Part shown: piece by piece, positions 39,695 to 50,364 of the stretch | Numbering within the stretch: position 1 is the first letter of the stretch | Layout: every line of letters starts with the position of its first letter | DNA from: Mycobacterium sp. PO1 | GTDB taxonomy: Bacteria > Actinomycetota > Actinomycetes > Mycobacteriales > Mycobacteriaceae | Direction: 5' to 3' | Assembly: GCF_017312405.1 (NCBI RefSeq) | Contig: NZ_BLTG01000002.1 | Location: 1 to 64,000 of the forward strand | DNA length: 64,000 nt | Made by a program: the position numbers and the translations under genes | The notes under the pieces: model-generated | The model's database searches: none | What the model was told of the DNA's origin: nothing | What the model saw: the letters and a program-made list of their open reading frames with translations, nothing else

Positions 39695-41542
39695 CTACAG
39701 GTACTGCCCCAGGTTGCTCTCGGTGTCGATGGCCCGGTTGGCGCTGCTGCTCTTGCCGGTCACCAGGGTGCGGATGTAGACGATCCGCTCGCCCTTCTTG
39801 CCCGAGATGCGTGCCCAGTCATCCGGGTTGGTGGTGTTGGGCAGGTCCTCGTTCTCGGCGAATTCGTCGACGATCGAGTCGAGCAGGTGCTGGATGCGCA
39901 GACCGGGCTGACCGGTTTCCAGCACCGACTTGATCGCGTACTTCTTGGCCCGGTCCACGACGTTCTGGATCATGGCGCCGGAGTTGAAGTCCTTGAAGTA
40001 CATGACCTCTTTGTCGCCGTTGGCGTAGGTCACCTCGAGGAACCGGTTGTCGTCGATCTCCGCGTACATCCGGTCGACGACCTTCTCGATCATCGCCTTG
40101 ATCGTGGACCCGCGATCTCCGGAGAACTCGGAGAGGTCGTCGGCGTGCACCGGCAGATCCTCGGTGAGGTACTTGCTGAAGATGTCCTGGGCCGCCTCGG
40201 CGTCCGGCCGTTCGATCTTGATCTTGACGTCCAGGCGGCCGGGCCGCAGGATCGCCGGGTCGATCATGTCCTCACGGTTGGAGGCGCCGATGACGATGAC
40301 GTTCTCCAGCCCTTCCACGCCGTCGATCTCACTGAGGAGCTGCGGCACGACGGTCGTTTCGACGTCCGAGCTGACCCCGGTGCCGCGGGTGCGGAAGATC
40401 GAGTCCATCTCGTCGAAGAACACGATGACAGGGGTGCCCTCGGAGGCCTTCTCGCGTGCCCGCTGGAAGATCAGCCGGATGTGGCGCTCCGTCTCGCCGA
40501 CGAACTTGTTCAGCAGTTCGGGGCCCTTGATGTTGAGGAAGTAGGACTTCGCCTCGCGGGCGTCGTCTCCGCGGACCTCGGCCATCTTCTTCGCCAGCGA
40601 GTTGGCGACCGCCTTGGCGATGAGCGTCTTGCCGCACCCGGGTGGGCCGTAGAGCAGCACGCCTTTGGGTGGGCGCAGCGAGTACTCCCGGTAGAGCTCC
40701 TTGTGCAGGAACGGCAGCTCGACGGCATCGCGGATCTGCTCGATCTGCCGCGTGAGGCCACCGATGTCGTGGTAGCTGACGTCAGGGACCTCCTCGAGCA
40801 CGAGGTCCTCGACCTCGGCCTTCGGGATTCGCTCGAAGGCGTAGCCGGCCTTGGTGTCCACGAGCAGGGAGTCGCCGGGACGCAGCCTGCGCGGCCGGTC
40901 GTCGGTCAGATCGTCACCGTCGACGGCGGCGTCCTCGGGCAGGTCCTCGGCGGCCACCAGTGGCTCTGCCAGCCACACGATCCGTTCTTCGTCGGCGTGG
41001 CCGACGACCAGCGCGCGGTGCCCGTCCGACAGGATCTCGCGCAGTGTGCTGATCTCGCCCACCGATTCGAAGTGGCCGGCCTCGACCACAGTCAACGCCT
41101 CGTTGAGGCGAACCGTCTGGCCCTTCTTGAGCTCCTTGGCATCGATGTTCGGCGAGCAGGTCAGCCGCATCTTGCGCCCGGAGGTGAACACGTCGACGGT
41201 GTCGTCCTCCTGCACGGACAACAGCACGCCGTAGCCGCTGGGCGGCTGGCCGAGCCGGTCGACCTCCTCGCGCAGGGCCAGCAATTGCTGGCGGGCTTCC
41301 TTGAGCGTGTCCATCAGCTTGGCGTTGCGGGCGGCGAGCGAGTCGATCCGGGCCTCGAGCTGATGCACGTCGCGCGCGCTGCGCAACCCGCTCGCAGGAC
41401 CTACCGCACTTTCCAGCTGTTCGCGCAGAATCGCCGCTTCCCGGCGCAGTTCTTCCAGTTCTGCAGCGTCTTCGCTGGACAGACGGCTATCGGAGGGTGT
41501 CCCAAAGACTTCAGAGGCTTCAGAACGCTCGGACTCACTCAT
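39695..41542 (-). CDS. mpa: Mycobacterial proteasome ATPase Mpa (ARC)
   Basis: The AAA+ ring that captures pupylated proteins, unfolds them and feeds them into the PrcBA core. The 615 residues have an N-terminal coiled coil (about 20-90) that binds Pup, tandem OB domains, then the AAA module with Walker [14 protein letters not shown], Walker [12 protein letters not shown] and sensor region [13 protein letters not shown]. It ends ESNLGQYL, the penultimate-Tyr motif that opens the 20S gate. An upstream GAGGAG ribosome site supports ATG 41542. It is separated from prcBA by about 8 kb. Confidence 0.97.
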   Translation of the reverse strand: MSESERSEASEVFGTPSDSRLSSEDAAELEELRREAAILREQLESAVGPASGLRSARDVHQLEARIDSLAARNAKLMDTLKEARQQLLALREEVDRLGQPPSGYGVLLSVQEDDTVDVFTSGRKMRLTCSPNIDAKELKKGQTVRLNEALTVVEAGHFESVGEISTLREILSDGHRALVVGHADEERIVWLAEPLVAAEDLPEDAAVDGDDLTDDRPRRLRPGDSLLVDTKAGYAFERIPKAEVEDLVLEEVPDVSYHDIGGLTRQIEQIRDAVELPFLHKELYREYSLRPPKGVLLYGPPGCGKTLIAKAVANSLAKKMAEVRGDDAREAKSYFLNIKGPELLNKFVGETERHIRLIFQRAREKASEGTPVIVFFDEMDSIFRTRGTGVSSDVETTVVPQLLSEIDGVEGLENVIVIGASNREDMIDPAILRPGRLDVKIKIERPDAEAAQDIFSKYLTEDLPVHADDLSEFSGDRGSTIKAMIEKVVDRMYAEIDDNRFLEVTYANGDKEVMYFKDFNSGAMIQNVVDRAKKYAIKSVLETGQPGLRIQHLLDSIVDEFAENEDLPNTTNPDDWARISGKKGERIVYIRTLVTGKSSSANRAIDTESNLGQYL

Positions 41543-41556
41543 ATTGCGCTCCTCCC

Positions 41557-41577
41557 CCGCACCGTAAGTTGGTGCGG
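41557..41577 (-). promoter_or_regulatory. Hairpin in the mpa leader
   Basis: CCGCACC/GGTGCGG with a 7-nt loop lies directly 5' of the mpa ribosome site on the minus strand. It does not bury the GAGGAG, but it abuts it. It could protect the mRNA 5' end or be a palindromic operator. Confidence 0.4.
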
Positions 41578-41688
41578 TAACAACTTCAACGCTACCGGCG
41601 ATTCAGACTTTGTGTGTGGTCTAGGAATTCGACACACCAGCAACACTGTTAACCTCTGATGATCGAACGTCCGAACGGAAGGACAACC

Positions 41689-42189
41689 GTGACCCTGAAA
41701 AGCCTCGTGAACAGCCTGACCGCAGGGGCTGCAGCTACCGTGCTGGCGGGTGCCGCGGCGGTGGGTGTGACCTCAATTGCAGTGGGGTCGGGAATCGCGT
41801 CGGCCAGCCCGGCTGCCATCGATGCCCCGATGCCCGCGGCGCCGGCTCCCGAGTTGCAGGGTCCGTTGATGTCGACGCTGAGCGCGCTGGCCGGCCCCGG
41901 ATCGTTCTCGGGCGCCAAGTCCAGCTACGTCCAGGGTGGCCTGGGGCGGATCGAGGCCAGGGTGGCCGACAGCGGTTACAACAACGCCGCGGCCAAGGGC
42001 TACTTCCCGTTGACCTTCACGATCGCCGACATCGATCAGAACGGCCCGGTCGCCACGGCCTTCGTGACCGCGGCCTCCCCGGCCGGTCAGGTCGCCAGCC
42101 AGCCGCTGACGTTCATCGCCGGACCCAGCCCGACCGGCTGGCAACTGTCCAAGTCGTCGGCGATGGCACTCATCTCCGCCGTGGGCTGA
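41689..42189 (+). CDS. Secreted MTB12/CFP-2-like protein
   Basis: A 166-residue exported protein: signal peptide (LTAGAAATVLAGAAAVGVTSIAVGSG ending near IASASP), a Pro/Ala linker and a domain of the low-molecular-weight antigen MTB12 family (MSTLSALAGPGSFSGAKSSYVQGG, YFPLTFTIADID, then WQLSKSSAMALISA). I chose GTG 41689 because GGAAGGA lies 6 nt upstream; TAACCT at 41650-41655 may be the -10. It is divergent from mpa and next to a lipoprotein with the same domain. Confidence 0.82.
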   Translation: MTLKSLVNSLTAGAAATVLAGAAAVGVTSIAVGSGIASASPAAIDAPMPAAPAPELQGPLMSTLSALAGPGSFSGAKSSYVQGGLGRIEARVADSGYNNAAAKGYFPLTFTIADIDQNGPVATAFVTAASPAGQVASQPLTFIAGPSPTGWQLSKSSAMALISAVG

Positions 42190-42226
42190 TCTTTACTTCT
42201 GTCACTTCTTAACGAAGCATGACGCT

Positions 42227-42883
42227 GTGCGTCATACCGTCGCGATCCTGAGCGCCGCCGCAGCTGCGGCGGCGCTCGGTCTCGGTGGGTGCGCGCCGTC
42301 CGGTGACCCCGAATCCGCGGGAACGACGGCGACGGTCGAAACGTCGCCCGCCCCGTCGGTCGGGCTCGCCCCACCCGCCCCTCCGGCTCGGGGCGGGCCG
42401 CCACTGCCGGCTCCGGCGGCGCTGACCGATGTGATGGGCCGGCTGGCCGATCCGGCCCTGCCCGGCGACCAGAAGATCGTCCTGATCGAGAACGGCACCG
42501 CCGACGAAGCCGCCGGACTCGACCGCTTCGCCACTGCGCTGCGCGACAACGGTGCGTTACCCCTGACCTTCGAGGTCCGCGACATGGCCTGGTCGCAAGC
42601 CGACCCCGGCAACGTCGTGGCCACGGTTGTGGTTCGAACCAGCAATCCCCAGACTGGCGAGTTCACCTTCCCGATGGAGTTCGCGCCGGCCGACGAGTCA
42701 TGGCAGCTGACCCGGCGGACCGCCGACCTGCTGCTGGAACTGGACGGTGACCCGGGGGCACCGCCGCCAACCCCACAGCCGCCGCCGGAACCCGGTCCGC
42801 CGGCTCCGAACCCGGCACCCGGTCCACCCGCGGCACCGCCACCACCGGCGCCTGCGCCGCCGTCCCCGACCCCGACGCCCTGA
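42227..42883 (+). CDS. LppK-like lipoprotein, MTB12-type domain with Pro-rich tail
   Basis: A 218-residue lipoprotein with lipobox LGLGGC (Cys22), a Pro-rich linker, an MTB12-type domain (LTDVMGRLADPALPGDQKIVLIENG, LPLTFEVRDM, WQLTRRTADLLLEL) and a 45-residue tail almost wholly of Pro, Ala and Gly that could span the cell wall. It holds the place of Rv2116 (lppK) after mpa. The neighbouring secreted gene has the same domain, so the pair looks like a duplication. The function is unknown. Confidence 0.8.
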   Translation: MRHTVAILSAAAAAAALGLGGCAPSGDPESAGTTATVETSPAPSVGLAPPAPPARGGPPLPAPAALTDVMGRLADPALPGDQKIVLIENGTADEAAGLDRFATALRDNGALPLTFEVRDMAWSQADPGNVVATVVVRTSNPQTGEFTFPMEFAPADESWQLTRRTADLLLELDGDPGAPPPTPQPPPEPGPPAPNPAPGPPAAPPPPAPAPPSPTPTP

Positions 42884-42886
42884 CCG

Positions 42887-43183
42887 ATGTGGATCGGCTG
42901 GCTGGAATTCGACCTGCTGCTCGGAGATGTGCGCTCGCTCAAGGAGAAGCGCTCGGTGGTGCGACCACTCGTCGCCGAACTCACCCGCCGCTTCACGGTG
43001 TCCGCCGCCGAGACGGGTGCTCAGGACCTGTACCGGCGTGCCGGGGTCGGCATGGCCGTTGTCTCCGGCGAGCGTGCCCACGTGGTCGAGGTGCTCGATG
43101 CCGCCGAGCGCCTGGTCGCGGCGCGTCCCGAGGTCGAGCTGCTGTCGGTGCGCCGCGGCCTGCGCCGTCCGGATGACGACTGA
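42887..43183 (+). CDS. DUF503 (YlxP-like) protein
   Basis: A 98-residue cytoplasmic protein of the DUF503 family: WIGWLEFDLLLGDVRSLKEKRSVVRPLVAELTRRF at the N-terminus, then VSAAETGAQDLYRRAGVGMAVVS. It is homologous to Rv2117. In other bacteria the family is linked to ribosome assembly, but the precise role is not established. It follows the lipoprotein after 3 bp and ends 16 bp from the convergent trmI. Confidence 0.87.
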   Translation: MWIGWLEFDLLLGDVRSLKEKRSVVRPLVAELTRRFTVSAAETGAQDLYRRAGVGMAVVSGERAHVVEVLDAAERLVAARPEVELLSVRRGLRRPDDD

Positions 43184-43199
43184 GCCACGCGGCAGACCG

Positions 43200-45034
<1,835 letters not shown>

Positions 45035-45038
<4 letters not shown>

Positions 45039-45832
45039 CCGACTGCCTGTTCCATCGTCAGGGCACCGAGGGCGAGTGGTCGATCTTCACCTCGACCGAC
45101 GGGACACGCAGCAACTGGGATCCGCAGATCCAGCACGGTTCCCCGCCGCTGGCGCTGCTGACCAAGGCCATCGAGGAACTCTCCGCCGGCACCGGTCTGC
45201 GCGTCGGGCGCCTGACGCTCGACATCCTCGGCGCGATCCCGGTATCCACCGTCCGGGTCCGCGCCTGGGTGGAGCGCCCCGGCTCGCGGATCTCGTTGAT
45301 GTGTGCGGAGATGGCGGCAGAACGACCTGACGGCAGCCGTCGGGCCGTAGCCCGCGTGACGGCGTGGCTGCTTGCCACGGCTGACACCGCCGACATCACC
45401 ACCGACCGCTATCCGCCGCTGGTCGAGGGTGAGGCGACCGAGGTCGCTCACGCGTGGGAGGGTGCCCCCGGCTATCTCGAGACCGTCAGCTGGCGCCGAC
45501 AGGCGACCACCGGAACTGCCACTCCGGAAGTCTGGCTGACCCCGCTCGTCCCGTTAGTCGACGACGAACCCACCACGGCGCTGCAACGGCTGGCCATGGT
45601 GGTCGATTCCGCCAACGGGATCGGCGCGGCGCTGGACCCCGAGGCATTCATGTTCATGAACACCGACACCGTCGTGCATCTACACCGCCTGCCCGAAGGC
45701 AGTGACTTCGCACTGCGCGCAAAGGGTTCCATCGGACCCGACGGTATCGGCCTCACCTCGGCCGAGATCTTCGACCGTGAGGGCTTCATCGGCACCTGCG
45801 CGCAGACGCTATTGGTGCAGCGCCGCGCGTGA
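45035..45832 (+). CDS. Acyl-CoA thioesterase-like (double hotdog) protein
   Basis: A 265-residue protein of the thioesterase/TesB-like superfamily. The N-terminal hotdog has the substrate-tunnel segment HGSPPLALLTKAIEEL and GRLTLDILGAIPV. The C-terminal hotdog has MVVDSANGIGAALDPEAFMFMNTDTVVHLHRLP and GLTSAEIFDREGFIGTCAQTLLV. It would hydrolyse acyl-CoA; the chain length is unknown. ATG 45035 is fixed by the ATGA overlap. It converges on the R2lox gene. Confidence 0.83.
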
Positions 45833-45838
45833 GCGCAC

Positions 45839-46777
45839 CTACGCTGAGGCGGCCAGCGACTTTCGGTCCTCGTCGGCGAAGGTGTCCTCCAGCTGAAGCG
45901 GCGAGTAATCCACGTCGATCTCACCGAGTGGCCGCCCCCGTGCGCTGCTGATGGTGCCGAAGCGGCGCATCCCCTTGTCGGCGGCATACTGCTGCATGTC
46001 GTCCTTCTCGAGGTGGAAGGGCACCTCGTCGTAGAGGTCATACGCATCGTCGGTGTTCTTCAGCGCCAGCGGGATGAGCTCGTTCATCCGGGACTCGAAC
46101 ACCGACCAGTTGGCGTCATCGGCAGCGACGTGGCGACGGCAGGTGAACGTACCCCAGGCCATGTGGCGACGCTCGTCGTCACCGATCCGCCGAACGAGTT
46201 CCTGCATGCCCGGAAGGATGTTGTTGTCCACGCAAATCCGATGCCAAGCATAGTATCCCGTCAACGCCATCATCCCTTCGATGACGTGGTTGTAGGTCAC
46301 CGACGCACGGACCTGCGCGGCCGGGGACGGGTCGGCCAGCAATGCGTCGAGGGATTCCGGCAACTCCTCGTAGAAGATGGTCCGGTAGGTCGGCAGGTCG
46401 TCGAGGAAGCGCTGCAGGTCGTCGGTCACGCCGACCGCGTCGAGCCACAACCGGAACACCTGGGTGTGCTTGGCCTCTTCGAACGCGAACTGGGTCAGAT
46501 ACATCTCGTCACCGAGCCGCCCCTCGGCACGCATCGCCGCCATGAAGGGCTGGATGTCCTGCGTGACCGCCTCCTCGCCGGCGATGAACTGCGCGCACAG
46601 GCGCGTCGCCCATTCGCGTTCCAACTCCGTGAGCGCTTCCCAGTCAGCCCGGTCCCGAGAGAAGTCGATGTCTGCCGGATTCCAGAACTTGGCGTTGCCG
46701 CCGGCGAACAGCTTGAGCGGCAGGCTGGCCCAGTTCAGCCCGCCTTCGGCCAATGAGTCCGAGCGAGTTCTAGCCAT
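45839..46777 (-). CDS. R2-like ligand-binding oxidase (R2lox)
   Basis: A heterodinuclear Mn/Fe oxidase of the ferritin-like superfamily, homologue of Rv0233. It is not a ribonucleotide reductase. The 312 residues keep every hallmark at the M. tuberculosis numbering: metal ligands Glu68, Glu101, His104, Glu167, Glu202 and His205, and the Val71-Tyr162 pair that forms the unusual ether cross-link. The natural substrate is unknown; a bound long-chain fatty acid is known for the family. The start at 46777 overlaps the TetR stop by 8 bp, so the two are coupled. Confidence 0.93.
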   Translation of the reverse strand: MARTRSDSLAEGGLNWASLPLKLFAGGNAKFWNPADIDFSRDRADWEALTELEREWATRLCAQFIAGEEAVTQDIQPFMAAMRAEGRLGDEMYLTQFAFEEAKHTQVFRLWLDAVGVTDDLQRFLDDLPTYRTIFYEELPESLDALLADPSPAAQVRASVTYNHVIEGMMALTGYYAWHRICVDNNILPGMQELVRRIGDDERRHMAWGTFTCRRHVAADDANWSVFESRMNELIPLALKNTDDAYDLYDEVPFHLEKDDMQQYAADKGMRRFGTISSARGRPLGEIDVDYSPLQLEDTFADEDRKSLAASA

Positions 46778-47462
46778 GTGCTTCTCCTTGCGCGATTGTG
46801 GTGGTTCGGTGGGATGGGTTGGTGGAGCCGAACGCGGCCGACAGCACTGCGACATAGCGACGTACCACCAGAATCGGTTGTTCAGAGGACAATTCGTCGA
46901 GTCCGAGGACGGGATCCATCCCGCGGACGTACGGCGCCAGTGCCAGATGAGGCATCAGCATCAACAGCAGCGACAACAACGCGTCGATGTCCGCATCCGG
47001 CCGCAGATCGCCGCGGGTGCGCGCAGCGTGCACCAACGGTCGCAGCACCTCCAGGTAGTGGCGGTGCACGACGGCCCGCACACTGACCCGCGCGTCGGTG
47101 TCGACCTCGAAACTCGACGCCGCGTGGAGCGCTCGATCCCGCGGATGGTCGGCGAAGTACGCCACCCACACATCGAGCAGATCGGTGAGGAACTCGAAGA
47201 ACGGCCGGTCGGGCTCGAGCTCGTGGATCTGATACTCCATGTAGTCCCGCACCCGCTGGCTGCCCACATCGGTGATGTAGGCGTACAGGTCTCGCTTGTC
47301 GGCGAAGTACTGGAACAGGCTGCCTTTGGCAACGCCGGCCCGACGAGCGATGACGTTGAGGCTGCCGCCGGAGAACCCGTGTGCGGCGAACTCCGCTTCC
47401 GCCGCGTCCACCACCGCCGAACGCCGCTCCCCACCCAACCGGGACCAGGTGACCGTCGGCAT
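46770..47462 (-). CDS. TetR-family regulator of the R2lox gene
   Basis: A 230-residue repressor with [33 protein letters not shown] (about residues 33-62), placed like Rv0232 next to Rv0233. A GGGAGG ribosome site precedes the ATG. It is transcribed from a strong promoter whose start region is covered by a perfect palindrome, so it most likely represses itself and R2lox. The inducer may be a fatty acid or oxidative signal (inference). Confidence 0.9.
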   Translation of the reverse strand: MPTVTWSRLGGERRSAVVDAAEAEFAAHGFSGGSLNVIARRAGVAKGSLFQYFADKRDLYAYITDVGSQRVRDYMEYQIHELEPDRPFFEFLTDLLDVWVAYFADHPRDRALHAASSFEVDTDARVSVRAVVHRHYLEVLRPLVHAARTRGDLRPDADIDALLSLLLMLMPHLALAPYVRGMDPVLGLDELSSEQPILVVRRYVAVLSAAFGSTNPSHRTTTIAQGEAHG

Positions 47463-47478
47463 CGAGCCTCCCAGGGAC

Positions 47479-47495
47479 TATGACCACTGGTCATA
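47479..47495. promoter_or_regulatory. TetR operator at the R2lox promoter
   Basis: TATGACCACTGGTCATA is a perfect palindrome (8-bp arms, one central base). It overlaps the -10 box and the expected transcription start of the leftward TetR-R2lox operon. Confidence 0.7.
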
Positions 47496-47520
47496 TTACT
47501 GTGATCGGCAACACAGTCAA
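47493..47520 (-). promoter_or_regulatory. Promoter of the TetR-R2lox operon
   Basis: On the minus strand: TTGACT (47520-47515), 16 bp, TAATAT (47498-47493). A 20-bp inverted repeat ACTGTG-N8-CACAGT (47498-47517) fills the spacer and could be a further regulator site. Confidence 0.65.
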
Positions 47521-47536
47521 GGCCCGGTCAATAGTT

Positions 47537-47564
47537 TTGCGTCTATATAGACAATGAGTAATAT
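47537..47564 (+). promoter_or_regulatory. Leaderless promoter of the ArsR operon with palindrome
   Basis: TTGCGT (47537-47542), 16 bp, TAATAT (47559-47564), then 6 nt to the GTG at 47571. The perfect palindrome GTCTATATAGAC (47541-47552) starts within the -35 box and runs into the spacer, well placed for autorepression by the ArsR protein. Confidence 0.65.
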
Positions 47565-47570
47565 ATAGGT

Positions 47571-47888
47571 GTGGATGTCTTCGAGGCCGTTGCCGAACCG
47601 AACCGGCGGGCTCTGTTGGATGTGCTGATGAGCGGCGAGCGCACGGCCGGCGAACTGGTCGCGACGTTGCCCGACCTGACGCAGCCGACGGTGTCGCGAC
47701 ACCTGCGCATATTGCGCGAAGTAGGCCTTGTCGAAGTCCGCCCCGATGCCCAACGTCGGGTTTACGCGCTGCGCGCCGACGGCCTGGCACCCATCGACGA
47801 CTGGATCGAGCGCTACCGACGGTTCTGGAGCGGCCACCTGGACGCGCTCGAACGCCACCTGCATGAACAGCACGGAGGACAGCCATGA
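47571..47888 (+). CDS. ArsR-family regulator
   Basis: A 105-residue winged-HTH repressor: MDVFEAVAEPNRRALLDVLMSGERTAGELVATLPDLTQPTVSRHLRILREVGLVEV. It has no metal-binding cysteines (no ELCVCDL-type motif), so it is of the non-metal subgroup that often regulates a downstream SRPBCC gene. It uses a GTG start at the predicted transcription start. The stop overlaps the next start by 4 bp (ATGA). Confidence 0.9.
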   Translation: MDVFEAVAEPNRRALLDVLMSGERTAGELVATLPDLTQPTVSRHLRILREVGLVEVRPDAQRRVYALRADGLAPIDDWIERYRRFWSGHLDALERHLHEQHGGQP

Positions 47889-48397
47889 CAGACTCGCAGA
47901 CCGACCGCGGCGGACGCCTTCTCATCGACGGCGACCGAGCCACGCTGGCCTTCGAACGACGTCTACCGTTCCCGATCGACGTGGTCTGGGCCGCGATCAC
48001 CGACCCGGCGCAACGCCGCCGATGGTTCGGCGAAACGACGATCGACGCGCGCGAAGGCGGACTGATCGACATGGTCGCCGACGGGCCTCCGCTGTCGCCG
48101 GAACGAAAACGGATGACGGGCCGCATCCTGGTCTGGGATCCGCCGAACGTCTTCGAACACCAATGGTGTCAGCCCATCGTCGAGGACGGCGTGGTCCGAT
48201 ACGAACTGCGAACAGACGGGCAGGAGACCGTCCTGCGCTTCACCCATCGCGGCCTCGGTATCCGCAACGCCACCGGGTTCCGCGGCGGTACCCATGCCTA
48301 CCTCGACAGACTCGAGGCGTACCTGAACGAAGACGTTCTGCCGGACTGGCTCGCCCGCCGTCGGCAGATCGTTGCCACCAGAGGTGAAACACCATGA
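47885..48397 (+). CDS. SRPBCC (AHSA1-type) protein
   Basis: A 170-residue START-fold protein. It begins AFERRLPFPIDVVWAAITDPAQRRRWFGE, the typical first strand and helix of the Activator-of-Hsp90-homologue group, and has VFEHQWCQPIVEDGVVRYEL and LRFTHRGLGIRNATGF. These proteins bind hydrophobic ligands in a deep cavity. It is coupled by ATGA overlaps to ArsR upstream and the flavodoxin gene downstream. The ligand is unknown. Confidence 0.85.
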   Translation: MTDSQTDRGGRLLIDGDRATLAFERRLPFPIDVVWAAITDPAQRRRWFGETTIDAREGGLIDMVADGPPLSPERKRMTGRILVWDPPNVFEHQWCQPIVEDGVVRYELRTDGQETVLRFTHRGLGIRNATGFRGGTHAYLDRLEAYLNEDVLPDWLARRRQIVATRGETP

Positions 48398-49035
48398 CAG
48401 TCACCGAGCTACCCGAACCGCGCGTCGCCGTCGCTTACCACTCCGGCTTCGGCCACACTGCGACGTTGGCGGCAGCTGTTGCCGCCGGGGCTCGGGACGC
48501 CGGCGCCGAGGTCGCCATGATCGCCGTCGACGCGATCACCGACGACGGCTGGCACGAACTCGATGAGTCCGACGCGGTGGTGTTCGGTTGCCCGACCTAC
48601 ATGGGCAACGTATCCGCCGGATTCCAGGCTTTCGCCGAGAAGACCGGCCGACGTTGCATCAACGGCACCTGGCAGAACAAGATCGCGGCCGGGTTCACCA
48701 ACTCAGGCGCGAAAAGCGGCGACAAGCTTCAGACCCTGATGTCGCTGGCAGTATTCGCCGCCCAGCACCACATGCTGTGGGTCAGTCTGGGCCTACCGCC
48801 AGGCTGGAACAGCTCCTCAGGCAGCGATCAGGACCTCAACCGGCTCGGCTTCTGGCTCGGCGCCGCCGCAGCCACCGACGTCGACGCCGGCCCCGAGCAT
48901 GTTCAGTCCGCCGATGTCGCGACGTGCCGGCATCTCGGTGCGCGGGTCAGCTCCGTCTGCAGACAGCTGATCGCGGGCCGCGCGGTCACCGCAGCGGCTC
49001 GAGGTCCTGCAGCATGGTCGGCACCAACTCGCTGA
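48394..49035 (+). CDS. Flavodoxin-like FMN-dependent oxidoreductase (WrbA-like)
   Basis: A 213-residue flavodoxin-fold protein with the FMN phosphate loop AYHSGFGHTATLA (residues 14-26), FGCPTYMGNVSAGFQAF and the WrbA-like GFTNSGAKSGDKLQTL. It probably reduces quinones with NAD(P)H. It is last in the ArsR-SRPBCC-flavodoxin operon. The 3' end overlaps the convergent oxidoreductase gene by 50 bp, with a C-terminal Ala/Arg-rich tail that looks poorly constrained. Confidence 0.84.
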   Translation: MTVTELPEPRVAVAYHSGFGHTATLAAAVAAGARDAGAEVAMIAVDAITDDGWHELDESDAVVFGCPTYMGNVSAGFQAFAEKTGRRCINGTWQNKIAAGFTNSGAKSGDKLQTLMSLAVFAAQHHMLWVSLGLPPGWNSSSGSDQDLNRLGFWLGAAAATDVDAGPEHVQSADVATCRHLGARVSSVCRQLIAGRAVTAAARGPAAWSAPTR

Positions 49036-50362
49036 CCGTCGGGTGGATGTGCATCGTTCGGGAGATCGCCGTGTAGGGCAGCTTGGCGGTCATGACGTCG
49101 AGAATGCTGTGCACCACCTCGTCACCACCGACGCCCAGGATGGCCGCACCGAGGATCTCCTCGGTCTCGGCGTCGACCACCACCTTCATGAAGCCCTGCG
49201 TCTCGCCCTTTTCCACCGCTCTTCCCACCCGGGTCATCGGCCGTTTGCCCACCAGCGCCTTGCGCCCCGAACGCCGAACCTCGTCGACCGTCATGCCCGC
49301 TCGTCCCAGCGGCGGATCGATGTAGAGCGCGTAGGTGGTGATGCGGTCGCTGACCCGGCGCGGGTCGTCGTCGAGCAGGTTCGCCACCACGATCTCGAAG
49401 TCGTTGTAGGAGGTGTGGGTGAACGCGCCCCGTCCGTTGCAGTCGCCCATCGCCCAGATGTGGTCGACGGTGGTGCGCAGCTGATCGTCGACGACGATGT
49501 AGCCGCGCCGGTCGGTGTCCACACCGGCTGCGTCGAGACCCAGATCGTCGGTGTTGGGCTGGCGCCCGACCGCCACGAGCAGGTGGCTGCCCGCGATCGG
49601 CTCCGCACCCTCGCGCGGCGTGACTGTGAATCCACTGTCCTGCTTGGCGAATCGGATGCTGTCGGCATCCACCACGACATTGATGCCCTCGGCCTCGAGG
49701 ATGTCCCTGACCGCCGCCGAGACATCCTCGTCCTCGCGCGACGTCAACCGGGGGCCCTTCTCGATGACCGTCACCTTCGCCCCGAAGCGCCGGAACATCT
49801 GCGCGAACTCCAGCGCGATGTAACTGCCGCCGATGACCACCAGATGGTCGGGCACCATGTCGAGGTCGAGAATGCCGACGTTGGTCAGGTAGTCGACGTC
49901 GGCCAATCCGGGCATGTCCGGTGCGACGGCACGCCCGCCGACGTTGAGGAAGAACCGGTCCGCCGTCAGCAGGTGCTCCCCCACCCGCATCGTGTGCGGA
50001 TCCTCGAAGCGGGCGTGGCCGCGGATCAGCGTGCAGCCCTTCATCCCCTCCAGCCACGATTCGACACCCTCGCGGTCACCTCCGCTGATCCGATCCTTGC
50101 GCGCCTTGACCGCGGCCATGTCGACCGCGACTTCCCCTGTCCCGACCCCGAAATCGGCGCCGCGGCGCGCCAGATGTGCGGCGTGCGCACTGGCCACCAG
50201 CGTCTTGGTCGGGATACAGCCATAGTTCACGCAGGTGCCGCCGACGAGTTTGCGTTCGATGACGGCCACGGTCTGACCTGCAGCGGTCAGTCTGCCCGCC
50301 AGCGGGGGGCCGGCCTGGCCGGCACCGACGATGATCGCGTCGAAGTGCTGTGGGGTATCCAC
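48986..50362 (-). CDS. Class I pyridine nucleotide-disulfide oxidoreductase
   Basis: A 458-residue FAD/NAD(P) enzyme. FAD motif IVGAGQAGPPLAGRL, redox-active disulfide GGTCVNYGCIPTK (CX4C), second nucleotide motif VIGGSYIALEFAQ, and a dimerisation domain with HIHPTVSE (catalytic His-Glu pair). It resembles mercuric reductases, but it lacks the N-terminal heavy-metal domain and the C-terminal cysteine pair that deliver Hg2+, so mercury reduction is unlikely. The physiological disulfide or quinone substrate is unknown. Confidence 0.85.
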   Translation of the reverse strand: MDTPQHFDAIIVGAGQAGPPLAGRLTAAGQTVAVIERKLVGGTCVNYGCIPTKTLVASAHAAHLARRGADFGVGTGEVAVDMAAVKARKDRISGGDREGVESWLEGMKGCTLIRGHARFEDPHTMRVGEHLLTADRFFLNVGGRAVAPDMPGLADVDYLTNVGILDLDMVPDHLVVIGGSYIALEFAQMFRRFGAKVTVIEKGPRLTSREDEDVSAAVRDILEAEGINVVVDADSIRFAKQDSGFTVTPREGAEPIAGSHLLVAVGRQPNTDDLGLDAAGVDTDRRGYIVVDDQLRTTVDHIWAMGDCNGRGAFTHTSYNDFEIVVANLLDDDPRRVSDRITTYALYIDPPLGRAGMTVDEVRRSGRKALVGKRPMTRVGRAVEKGETQGFMKVVVDAETEEILGAAILGVGGDEVVHSILDVMTAKLPYTAISRTMHIHPTVSELVPTMLQDLEPLR

Positions 50363-50364
50363 GA

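Noticed and set aside
45839..46777. Ribonucleotide reductase small subunit (nrdB)
   Set aside because: The Val71-Tyr162 pair and exact metal-ligand numbering identify R2lox, and there is no large-subunit gene nearby.
48986..50362. Mercuric reductase (merA)
   Set aside because: No NmerA domain, no C-terminal cysteine pair and no mer neighbours; kept as a general disulfide oxidoreductase.
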